From positions 1 through 12,314 of the forward strand of contig CAUDEV010000034.1 in the NCBI GenBank assembly GCA_958448685.1: a stretch of DNA of 12,314 nt, written 5' to 3'. Of the stretch, positions 7,218 to 12,314 are shown one piece after another. Each line of letters starts with the position of its first letter. The first letter of the stretch is position 1. The translations under genes and the position numbers were made by a program. This DNA is from an uncultured Alphaproteobacteria bacterium. Its GTDB lineage: Bacteria > Pseudomonadota > Alphaproteobacteria > RUG11792. Below the pieces are notes generated by a model that saw only the letters and a list, made by a program, of their open reading frames with translations, had not been told where the DNA came from and did no database searches.

Positions 7218-7451
7218 ATGAGTACTCTTGAACAAGTAAAGACAATTATAGTAAATAACAAAAAAGTTGATTCTAGTCAAATAACTGAAAATACAAGTTT
7301 TAAAGATGATTTAGGAATGGATAGCCTTGAATTAGCAGAACTTATTATGGAATTCGAGAAAGCATTTAATTGCGAAATTCCAGAAGATAAAGCTGAGAAA
7401 ATTATTACAGTTGCTGATGCTGTCCAGTATTTAGAGTCAATTAAGAAATAA
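7218..7451 (+). CDS. acpP: Acyl carrier protein
   Basis: 77 residues, highly acidic, the normal size for ACP. It carries growing acyl chains as thioesters on a 4'-phosphopantetheine arm during type II fatty-acid synthesis in the cytoplasm. The attachment site is Ser36 in DDLGMDSLELAEL, the textbook motif. Helix III is represented by IPEDKAEKIITVADAVQYL. It has a weak AGAGAC ribosome-binding site and its own promoter in the gap after pgi. FabF begins 11 bp after its stop, the standard acpP-fabF arrangement in which the carrier is next to the elongating synthase. Confidence 0.97.
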   Translation: MSTLEQVKTIIVNNKKVDSSQITENTSFKDDLGMDSLELAELIMEFEKAFNCEIPEDKAEKIITVADAVQYLESIKK

Positions 7452-7462
7452 CCAGAGGTTAT

Positions 7463-8719
7463 ATGAAAAGGCGGGTTGTAGTCACTGGGATTGGAGTTAT
7501 ATCCCCACTTGGAAATACTATTAATTCAATGTGGCAAAATTTGATTTCCTGTAAGAGTGGGATAAGAACTATTGATAGTTTTGATATTTCTGATGTATCT
7601 TCCAAAATAGCTGGTTCTGTTCGAATGGGAGAGGATGGATTTAATCCCGATGACTACATGACCCCTTTAGAGCAAAAAAAAGTAGATAAATTTATTATTT
7701 TTGCATCCGCGGCAGCAAAGCAAGTTTGGGAAGATTCAGGTTTTGCAAATTTAAATGATGAACAAAAGGGCAAAACTTCTGTCATCATTGGATCTGGAAT
7801 TGGCGGAGTTTCAAAGCTTTATGACACTTCCGTAACTCTTCATGATGAGGGGGCAAGAAGAGTAAGTCCTTTCTTTATTCCTTCTGTATTAGTTAACTTA
7901 GCTTCAGGACATGTTGCTATAAAATATGGCCTAAAAGGAGCAAATTACAGCGTTGTATCCGCATGCGCTTCAGGAACTCATAGTATCGGAGAGGCATTTA
8001 GAGCAATCAGAGATGGCTATTATGACTTTGCATTAGCTGGGGGAGCTGAAGCTGCAGTATGCAAACTAGGAGTTGCTGGATTTGCAGCTGCAAGAGCTTT
8101 ATCGACGCATTTTAATGAAACTCCAGAAAAAGCTTCCAGACCATGGGATAAAGATCGAGACGGGTTTATTGTTGGAGAAGGAGCAGGTATATTAGCTTTG
8201 GAAACACTCGAATCCGCAAAATCCCGAGGGGCAAAAATCTATGGGGAGATAATAGGTTATGGTTTTTCATGTGATGCTTATCATATAACTGCCCCTGATG
8301 TGAATGCTTTGGGAGCTTCTGCTTCCATGGAAAGTGCACTGAAAGATGCAGAAATTTCGACAGACTCAATTGATTATATTAATGCACATGGAACATCGAC
8401 TCCGGCTGGTGATGCTGCAGAAATAAAAGCAGTGAAAAATGTTTTTAAAGATCATGCTTATAAACTTAATATGTCCTCAACAAAATCATCTATGGGACAT
8501 TTATTAGGCGCCGCAGGGGCCGTTGAGGCTATTATTTGTTTGCAATCTTTGAACAATAATATAATTCCAGCAACTTTGAATTTAGATAACCCTGATGCTG
8601 GATTTGATTTAAATTTAACTCCAAACGTTCCTCAAGAGAAGAAATTAGATTATGTAATGAGTAACTCATTCGGTTTTGGTGGAACTAACGGAACATTAAT
8701 AATTAAAAAGTTTTCTTGA
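7463..8719 (+). CDS. fabF: Beta-ketoacyl-ACP synthase II
   Basis: 418 residues, full length. It condenses malonyl-ACP with acyl-ACP to extend fatty acids by two carbons. The catalytic triad is visible: Cys168 in VSACASGTHS, His309 in NAHGTSTPAGD and His346 in KSSMGHLLGAAG, with the conserved Lys341. The N-terminus RRVVVTGIGVISPLGN and C-terminal NSFGFGGTNGTL are classical for FabF. The length and triad spacing match the E. coli enzyme closely, which favours FabF over FabB. The start follows AGAGG with 4-base spacing, 11 bp after acpP, so the two are co-transcribed. A terminator begins 9 bp after the stop. Confidence 0.97.
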   Translation: MKRRVVVTGIGVISPLGNTINSMWQNLISCKSGIRTIDSFDISDVSSKIAGSVRMGEDGFNPDDYMTPLEQKKVDKFIIFASAAAKQVWEDSGFANLNDEQKGKTSVIIGSGIGGVSKLYDTSVTLHDEGARRVSPFFIPSVLVNLASGHVAIKYGLKGANYSVVSACASGTHSIGEAFRAIRDGYYDFALAGGAEAAVCKLGVAGFAAARALSTHFNETPEKASRPWDKDRDGFIVGEGAGILALETLESAKSRGAKIYGEIIGYGFSCDAYHITAPDVNALGASASMESALKDAEISTDSIDYINAHGTSTPAGDAAEIKAVKNVFKDHAYKLNMSSTKSSMGHLLGAAGAVEAIICLQSLNNNIIPATLNLDNPDAGFDLNLTPNVPQEKKLDYVMSNSFGFGGTNGTLIIKKFS

Positions 8720-8727
8720 TTCTTTGT

Positions 8728-8764
8728 AAAAATCCCTAAAATTTTATGGGACTTTTTATTTTTT
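8728..8764 (+). terminator. Terminator after fabF
   Basis: A stem of AAAAATCCC (8728-8736) with GGGACTTTT (8748-8756), carrying one A-C mismatch, is followed by a T-rich tail to 8764. It lies directly after the fabF stop. It coincides with the start of the dispersed repeat whose second copy is at 12213-12314; there the stem is degraded (ATCCC becomes ATATT), so only this copy looks functional. Confidence 0.65.
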
Positions 8765-8830
8765 GACATGTGGGAGATTTTGAAGATATACTGAAAATAT
8801 AAGGGAATATTCGGGCGCGCGACGTGTGGT
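8728..8830 (+). repeat. Dispersed ~100-bp repeat, copy A
   Basis: Matches 12213-12314 over about 100 bases in the same orientation. Identical blocks include TAAAATTTTATGGGACTTTT, GATATACTGAAAATATA and GGCGCGCGACGTGTGGT. Between them are scattered substitutions and one 1-base gap. The conserved 3' end is strikingly GC-rich for this AT-rich DNA, and here it forms the left arm of a perfect inverted repeat. The copies flank nusB-holC-tsaD and the leucine-rich-repeat gene as direct repeats about 3.5 kb apart. It does not resemble a transposase gene; a small non-autonomous element or REP-like intergenic repeat is the best description. Confidence 0.8.
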
Positions 8831-8862
8831 ATACTTTTAATTTTACCACACGTCGCGCGCCC
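8813..8862. repeat. Perfect 19-bp GC-rich inverted repeat
   Basis: GGGCGCGCGACGTGTGGTA (8813-8831) and its exact reverse complement (8844-8862) enclose a 12-base AT-rich loop. The arms are about 74% GC while the surroundings are mostly A and T. It could fold into a very stable hairpin in RNA or a cruciform in DNA. No T-run follows, so it is not a typical intrinsic terminator. The left arm is part of the dispersed repeat. Confidence 0.9.
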
Positions 8863-8884
8863 TCCATATGACTCTTTCATGATC

Positions 8885-9029
8885 TATATTATATTTTCCG
8901 AAAGGCGGAAACGATTATATTGATTTACTCCCATTTCGTCAAGTCTCGTTCGTTCCACTCACTCTTTTGACTTGACTAAATTTCGTAAATCAATCCCTAT
9001 CTTTTCGTTCCTTTCGAAAAAATAATATA
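8885..9029. repeat. 145-bp imperfect inverted repeat (MITE- or BIME-like)
   Basis: Left arm 8885-8945 and right arm 8969-9029, each 61 bases, are imperfect reverse complements around a 23-base spacer. Exact or near-exact paired blocks include TATATTAT, CGAAAGG, TTGATTTAC and GTCAAGTC. It contains no gene and lies between the convergent fabF and tsaD. It would form a long hairpin in RNA from either strand. Its size and structure fit a miniature inverted-repeat element or palindromic intergenic repeat. Bases 9030-9106 after it hold nothing recognisable. Confidence 0.7.
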
Positions 9030-9106
9030 AAAGGAGTTGTAACAAAAGACATATTCAATAACATCTAAATACAAAAATACCGAGAATTCATTAAATTTCT
9101 ATTTTT

Positions 9107-10135
9107 TCAAATATCAGTTATTGGCCATCTAGGTTTTGTTTTGAAATCAAGATTAGAATAAGGAAATTCAGATTTTATCATTTCAATAGCTGTCCAAGCT
9201 ATCATTGCGGCGTTGTCTGAACACAGTGATAAAGGTGGAGCAAAAAAGTTCAAATTATTTTCTTTTGAAAAATCTAAAAGAGATTCTCTGAGTTTTGTAT
9301 TAGCAGCAACTCCTCCTGAAACTACGACATTTTTAGTCTCAGATGTTGCTAACTTATAAGCTTTGGTTATTTGCTTTCTTATAAACTTTATCACAATATT
9401 TTGAAAGGATGCGGCTATATCACATTTATCTTGCTCTGTAATATTTTCTCCCAGTGCTTCGATATGCAATTTTGTGGCAGTTTTTATTCCGGAGAAAGAA
9501 ACATCACATCCAGTTCTTTTCTGTAAAGGAATCGTATAAGAGAACCTATTTAGATTGCCTTTTTCTGCATATTTTTGTATAACAGGTCCCCCGGGATATC
9601 CTAATCCAAGCATTTTTGAAACTTTATCAAAAGATTCTCCTGCAGCATCATCAAGTGTTTCTCCCAAAATTTTATAATTTCCAATCCCTAACACTTCTGC
9701 AAATATAAAATGTCCACCAGAGGTCAGGAGTAATAGATAAGGGAAAGGAACATCAAAACACAATCTGGTAGTTAAAAGATGTCCTTCCAAATGATTTATA
9801 GCCATAAAGGGTTTGTTATTTAAAGCAGCCAAAGTTTTTGCAGTGACAACACCAACAAGAAGTCCTCCTATGAGCCCGGGGCCAGAGGTTACGGCTATCG
9901 CATCCAGATCTTTTAGGTTCACATTTGCGTCTTTTAAAGCTTGGTTTATCACATGATCTATAGAATCCACGTGGCATCTTGCCGCATGTTCAGGAACCAC
10001 CCCTCCATATTTCGAATGTAAATCTATTTGAGAGTTTGTTACATTAGATAGTATACGTTTTTCAGGATCGATGTTGTCCGTCACAATTGCGGCAGATGTT
10101 TCATCACAGCTTGATTCTATCCCCAAAATTATCAT
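9107..10135 (-). CDS. tsaD: tRNA N6-threonylcarbamoyladenosine transferase (TsaD/Kae1)
   Basis: 342 residues, the family's usual length. With TsaB and TsaE it transfers the threonylcarbamoyl group to A37 of ANN-decoding tRNAs. The ASKHA-fold signature is clear: GIESSCDETSAAI (5-17), the metal-binding His115 and His119 in NHLEGH, LTSGGHF (137-143), GYPGGP (179-184), SGGVAANTKLRE (273-284) and the metal ligand Asp307 in SDNAAMIAW. The frame is open further upstream (to 10156), but the ATG at 10133-10135 is preferred. It is preceded by AGGAGA at good spacing, starts the conserved MIILGIESSC, and its A overlaps the holC stop (TAATG), implying translational coupling. It is the last gene of the nusB-holC-tsaD operon. 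Confidence 0.96.
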   Translation of the reverse strand: MIILGIESSCDETSAAIVTDNIDPEKRILSNVTNSQIDLHSKYGGVVPEHAARCHVDSIDHVINQALKDANVNLKDLDAIAVTSGPGLIGGLLVGVVTAKTLAALNNKPFMAINHLEGHLLTTRLCFDVPFPYLLLLTSGGHFIFAEVLGIGNYKILGETLDDAAGESFDKVSKMLGLGYPGGPVIQKYAEKGNLNRFSYTIPLQKRTGCDVSFSGIKTATKLHIEALGENITEQDKCDIAASFQNIVIKFIRKQITKAYKLATSETKNVVVSGGVAANTKLRESLLDFSKENNLNFFAPPLSLCSDNAAMIAWTAIEMIKSEFPYSNLDFKTKPRWPITDI

Positions 10136-10596
10136 TAAAATTCTCCTGTAACCCAATTATTATTGCATTGCAGCCAAAGTTTATAATTACTAAATCCAAG
10201 AGATTTATAAAAATTAAAACGATCTTTCGCTGATTCTATCAAGTTTTTTGGAAATATATCAATAATTTTTTCAAATTTTCCTATCTCATTTTGATTCGAA
10301 ATATCCAGACCATTATGCAATAAGCAGACTGGAGAATTATAAAAAACTATATCTGTTGAAAACCAAGTTTGGCAAAAATTCGCATCTTCAATAGGTAGAC
10401 TTTTTTTATTTCCGCTAGGAATAAATCCTAATCTTGAGAAAGTCCAAAGTTTTGAGTTATAAAAACTGATTTCATCTTCGTTATCACAAAGAAATAAGAC
10501 ATTCTCTCGGATAGAATAAATTTTTTCAATTAATTTACAAGCTATTGAAATGAAATCCGTTTCTATGGAGTAGAATATTAAATTTTTATTAGGCAT
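10135..10596 (-). CDS. holC: DNA polymerase III chi subunit (HolC)
   Basis: 153 residues. Chi, partnered with psi in many bacteria, links the clamp loader to single-strand-binding protein. The sequence is divergent but follows the family plan: FYSIETDFISIACKLIEKIY at the start, FLCDNEDEISFYNSKLWTFS (35-54) matching 'DE....LD..LWTF', GFIPSG (57-62) matching 'FLPHG', SPVCLLHNG (88-96) matching 'P..L....NG', an ERYE-like aromatic helix (DRFNFYKSLGF, 125-135), and the terminal LWLQCNNNWV. It overlaps the end of nusB by 19 bases and its stop overlaps the tsaD start by one base, so all three are translated from one message. Its ribosome-binding site (GAACGAAA) is poor, as expected for a coupled gene. 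Confidence 0.82.
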   Translation of the reverse strand: MPNKNLIFYSIETDFISIACKLIEKIYSIRENVLFLCDNEDEISFYNSKLWTFSRLGFIPSGNKKSLPIEDANFCQTWFSTDIVFYNSPVCLLHNGLDISNQNEIGKFEKIIDIFPKNLIESAKDRFNFYKSLGFSNYKLWLQCNNNWVTGEF

Positions 10597-11024
10597 TTTC
10601 GTTCAACATTTTTAGATAAGTCGTCTAATAAAGCATTAACAAATTTTATAGAACTACTATCAAGAAAAACCTTTGCTATTTCGACATATTCGTTAATTAT
10701 AACAGGAATATCAGTTTTTTCATGAATCATTTCTATAAGCGCTATTTTTAATATACATAACTCCATAATGGAAAGATGTATAAGATTTTTTCCCGATTTC
10801 AAAATTTTCTCGATTTGTTCTGATAATGTTTCATCATTTAATTTTGAAATTAATCTTTTAAAAAATCCAGTTTTTATTTCTTTGTATTCATCTTCTTTGA
10901 AAATATCTGAAGATAAAAATTTTTCGATCGAATCTGAATAATCTTCTTTTGTTATTTCTATTTGATAAGCAAATTGGACAGCTGCAAGTCTTGAAATATG
11001 TTTAGAAATGACCTTATGGACCAT
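10578..11024 (-). CDS. nusB: Transcription antitermination factor NusB
   Basis: 148 residues from the chosen start, typical for NusB. With NusE (S10) it binds boxA RNA and supports antitermination of rRNA operons. The N-terminal SRLAAVQFAYQIE corresponds to the family's 'R..A.QALYQ.E'. The C-terminal DIPVIINEYVEIAK and SSSIKFVNALLDDLSK match 'DIP..V.INEAVELAK.F....S..FVNGVLD'. The frame extends upstream to a GTG at 11079-11081, but that codon overlaps the -35 box of a good promoter, so the ATG at 11022-11024 (MVHKVISKHISRLAA) is preferred. No strong Shine-Dalgarno site precedes it. It is the first gene of an overlapping operon with holC and tsaD. Confidence 0.9.
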   Translation of the reverse strand: MVHKVISKHISRLAAVQFAYQIEITKEDYSDSIEKFLSSDIFKEDEYKEIKTGFFKRLISKLNDETLSEQIEKILKSGKNLIHLSIMELCILKIALIEMIHEKTDIPVIINEYVEIAKVFLDSSSIKFVNALLDDLSKNVERKCLIKI

Positions 11025-11054
11025 AAATTTGTATAAAAGCAATAAGCAAATTCT

Positions 11055-11083
11055 ATTATATAATAAAATACCTCTTTCCACAA
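11055..11083 (-). promoter_or_regulatory. Sigma70-like promoter for nusB-holC-tsaD
   Basis: On the minus strand, TTGTGG (11083 to 11078), a 17-base spacer and a perfect TATAAT (11060 to 11055). Transcription would start near 11047, giving a leader of about 24 bases before the nusB ATG at 11024. This excludes the upstream GTG as the start of NusB. Confidence 0.65.
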
Positions 11084-11182
11084 TGGATTTATATAATGAA
11101 CAGAATTAGCGAACAGTTTCTACACCCCTTATAAAACGCTTAAAATTTTATTATTTGTAATTTGAGAAGAGAGAAACTTAAA

Positions 11183-11217
11183 GAAAGAAGAACGCCGCAC
11201 GCGGACGTTCTTCTCTT
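11183..11217 (-). terminator. Terminator of the leucine-rich-repeat gene
   Basis: GAAGAACG (11187-11194) pairs with CGTTCTTC (11206-11213). An inner CCG/CGG stem continues past a single bulged A around a 4-base loop, and a few outer pairs extend it. It is GC-rich at its core and is followed on the minus strand by a T/C-rich tail. It lies 32 bases past the stop of the leucine-rich-repeat gene and before the nusB promoter, so it insulates the two units. Confidence 0.6.
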
Positions 11218-11248
11218 AGTTAGATATAGAATTTTCAATCCAGAAGCT

Positions 11249-12124
11249 CTAAATTTGGAAGTCTATACTTTTTTCCTGAGCAATTTTTTGGAGTAGTAGG
11301 ACTCCTGCATATCCTATTCTATTACCTGCTAGATCAATGCTAGTAATGGATGTATTGGTTTTAAGAGCATCAGCAAGTGCTATTGCTCCTTCATCTCCTA
11401 TTTTATTACAGCCTAGATCAATACTAGTAATAGATGTATTGGTTTTAAGAGCATCAGCAAGTGCTATTGCTCCTGCATCCCGTATTACACTATCGTATAG
11501 ACGAAAGGTAGTAATATGATGATTGACTTTAAGAGAAAGTGCAAGTGCTATTACTCCTGCATCTCCTATTTTATTACGGCCTAGATCAATGCTAGTAATA
11601 GATGTATTGGTTTTAAGAGCATCAGCAAGTGCTTCAGTTCCTGCAACTCCTATCTCATTACTCCCTAGATTAATGGTAGTAATAGATGTATTGTGTTGGA
11701 GAGCATTAGCAAGTGCTTTGGCTCCGGTGTCCCCTATTTTATTACAGGCTAAATCAATGGTAGTAATAAATGTGTTGTGTTGGAGAGTATCAGCAAGTGC
11801 TTTGGCACCGGTGTCCCCTATTGTATTGTTGGATAGCCAAAGGGTGGTAAAAGATTTATTGTGTTGGAGAGTTCGAGCAAGTACTGTTGCTATGTCATCG
11901 TCTATCCATTTTACATCTAGACGAAGTTCTTTACCTTTTATATTTTTTTCTGTTATAAGTCCTTGAACTCGCTGAGTAATTTCAATATCTATTGGTTCCT
12001 GCGTTAATTGTAAATCTCGACTTGACAATCTATCATCTATATGTAATGTATCTTCCATTGATGACGCATTATCTATACTTCCCAATATAGAAAGCATGCT
12101 TATTCCTAATAATATCTTTTTCAT
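11249..12124 (-). CDS. Secreted leucine-rich-repeat protein (ribonuclease-inhibitor type)
   Basis: 291 residues. A signal peptide is likely (MKKILLGISMLSILGS, cleavage around 20-22). After a linker come seven repeats of 28-29 residues (95-291), preceded by one degenerate repeat (66-94). The consensus is IDLG-N-IGD-GA-ALADAL--NTSITS, the ribonuclease-inhibitor-like class typical of eukaryotic NLRs and of bacterial proteins that meet host cells. No enzymatic domain, membrane anchor or ubiquitin-ligase domain is visible, so it is a binding scaffold. Its partner is unknown. The start is set by the signal peptide, with AAGAGA upstream. The DNA repeats are nearly identical in places, which points to recent duplication. 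It is monocistronic with its own terminator. An exported effector is plausible; a periplasmic or surface protein is the alternative. Confidence 0.85.
   Translation of the reverse strand: MKKILLGISMLSILGSIDNASSMEDTLHIDDRLSSRDLQLTQEPIDIEITQRVQGLITEKNIKGKELRLDVKWIDDDIATVLARTLQHNKSFTTLWLSNNTIGDTGAKALADTLQHNTFITTIDLACNKIGDTGAKALANALQHNTSITTINLGSNEIGVAGTEALADALKTNTSITSIDLGRNKIGDAGVIALALSLKVNHHITTFRLYDSVIRDAGAIALADALKTNTSITSIDLGCNKIGDEGAIALADALKTNTSITSIDLAGNRIGYAGVLLLQKIAQEKSIDFQI
11252..11842. repeat. 84-bp tandem repeats encoding the leucine-rich repeats
   Basis: Seven units of 84 bp (28 codons). Units near 11339, 11423 and 11591 share a block of about 40 bases containing TGTATTGGTTTTAAGAGCAT that is almost identical, while units towards the 5' end of the gene form a second subgroup with TTGTGTTGGAGAG. 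Two subgroups imply successive rounds of duplication. Such arrays can gain or lose units by slippage or recombination without breaking the frame. Confidence 0.85.
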
Positions 12125-12155
12125 GGTTTTTCTCTTGTAATAAATTTACTCTTTC

Positions 12156-12161
12156 AGTATA
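12156..12161 (-). promoter_or_regulatory. Possible -10 box of the leucine-rich-repeat gene
   Basis: TATACT on the minus strand, 31 bases before the start codon, in very AT-rich DNA. No convincing -35 box lies at 16-18 bases upstream; TTTACT is present but about 20 bases away. A tentative call. Confidence 0.3.
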
Positions 12162-12212
12162 ATATATCAAAAAATATAAAAAGTAAAGTAAAATAACTAA
12201 TCTAAACACAGG

Positions 12213-12314
12213 AAAAATATTTAAAATTTTATGGGACTTTTTAGAATTTGACATCTGGAAAATGTTGAGGATATACTGAAAATATAGAGGATATTCAGGC
12301 GCGCGACGTGTGGT
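12213..12314 (+). repeat. Dispersed ~100-bp repeat, copy B (cut by window end)
   Basis: The second copy of the repeat at 8728-8830, same orientation, ending at the window edge within GGCGCGCGACGTGTGGT, the left arm of the palindrome in copy A. The terminator-like stem at its start is degraded here (ATCCCT replaced by ATATTT), while GATATACTGAAAATATA and the GC block are intact. It sits upstream of and pointing away from the leucine-rich-repeat gene. If the full palindrome is part of the element, the right arm should lie just beyond the window. Confidence 0.8.

Noticed and set aside
8650..8880. 76-codon minus-strand frame containing SKNKKSHKIL
   Set aside because: It covers the end of fabF, the terminator and the dispersed repeat. 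A similar frame (NSKKSHKIL) in copy B reflects the shared DNA repeat; there is no ribosome-binding site and the rest of the frames differ.
10136..10156. Upstream start for TsaD
   Set aside because: The extra seven residues precede the conserved MIILGIESSC, and the ATG at 10133-10135 has AGGAGA at good spacing.
11025..11081. Upstream GTG as the NusB start
   Set aside because: The codon overlaps the -35 box of a good promoter, adds 19 residues not typical of NusB, and no ribosome-binding site supports it.
11252..11842. Regular repeats as a possible CRISPR array
   Set aside because: The units are contiguous 84-bp coding repeats without unique spacers and translate to leucine-rich repeats.
11337..11966. 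Two plus-strand frames with repeated VLRASASAIAP-like units
   Set aside because: They are antisense shadows of the 84-bp leucine-rich repeats, and the repetition comes from the real gene.
12069..12254. 61-codon minus-strand frame before the leucine-rich-repeat gene
   Set aside because: It overlaps the signal-peptide region of that gene in another frame and starts inside the dispersed repeat; nothing about it looks coding.

Overview
AT-rich, gene-dense bacterial DNA whose content fits a host-associated alphaproteobacterium, probably Holosporales- or Rickettsiales-like. The support is a candidate Mic60/mitofilin-domain protein, a short form of glucose-6-phosphate isomerase, an alphaproteobacterial-looking HolC, and a secreted leucine-rich-repeat protein of the kind common in intracellular bacteria. 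No rRNA, tRNA or phylogenetic marker allows a firmer placement, so the taxonomy is inference.

Layout. (1) 1-632: the 3' end of a plus-strand gene (probably beta-strand-rich), a strong hairpin terminator, then an internally deleted IS481-like transposase relic. (2) 633-2322, plus strand: yebC and a membrane-anchored Mic60-like gene, 19 bp apart and probably one operon. (3) 2368-3880, minus strand: a secreted Ser/Thr/Asn/Gly-rich protein with a signal peptide and an excellent Shine-Dalgarno site, broken by a one-base frameshift in a GGGG run. (4) 3881-4103: a divergent intergenic region with two short palindromes and a repeated 14-bp motif. (5) 4104-7093, plus strand: glmS and pgi, two enzymes that share fructose-6-phosphate. 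(6) 7147-8719, plus strand: a good promoter, acpP and fabF, closed by a terminator. (7) 8720-9106: a non-coding region made almost wholly of repeats, namely a ~100-bp dispersed repeat, a perfect 19-bp GC-rich inverted repeat and a 145-bp imperfect inverted repeat. (8) 9107-11024, minus strand: the overlapping operon nusB-holC-tsaD, with a sigma70-like promoter. (9) 11183-12124, minus strand: a secreted leucine-rich-repeat gene with its own terminator. (10) 12213-12314: a second copy of the dispersed repeat, cut by the window end.

Most genes are core housekeeping: cell-wall amino-sugar supply (glmS, pgi), fatty-acid elongation (acpP, fabF), tRNA t6A modification (tsaD), rRNA antitermination (nusB), replication clamp-loader accessory (holC), translation (yebC) and envelope architecture (mic60-like). 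The accessory part is small: two secreted proteins, one IS relic and a repeat family. I found no convincing new multi-gene defence or mobile system. The items most worth following are the dispersed repeat with its GC-rich palindrome, the frameshifted secreted protein and the recently duplicated leucine-rich repeats.
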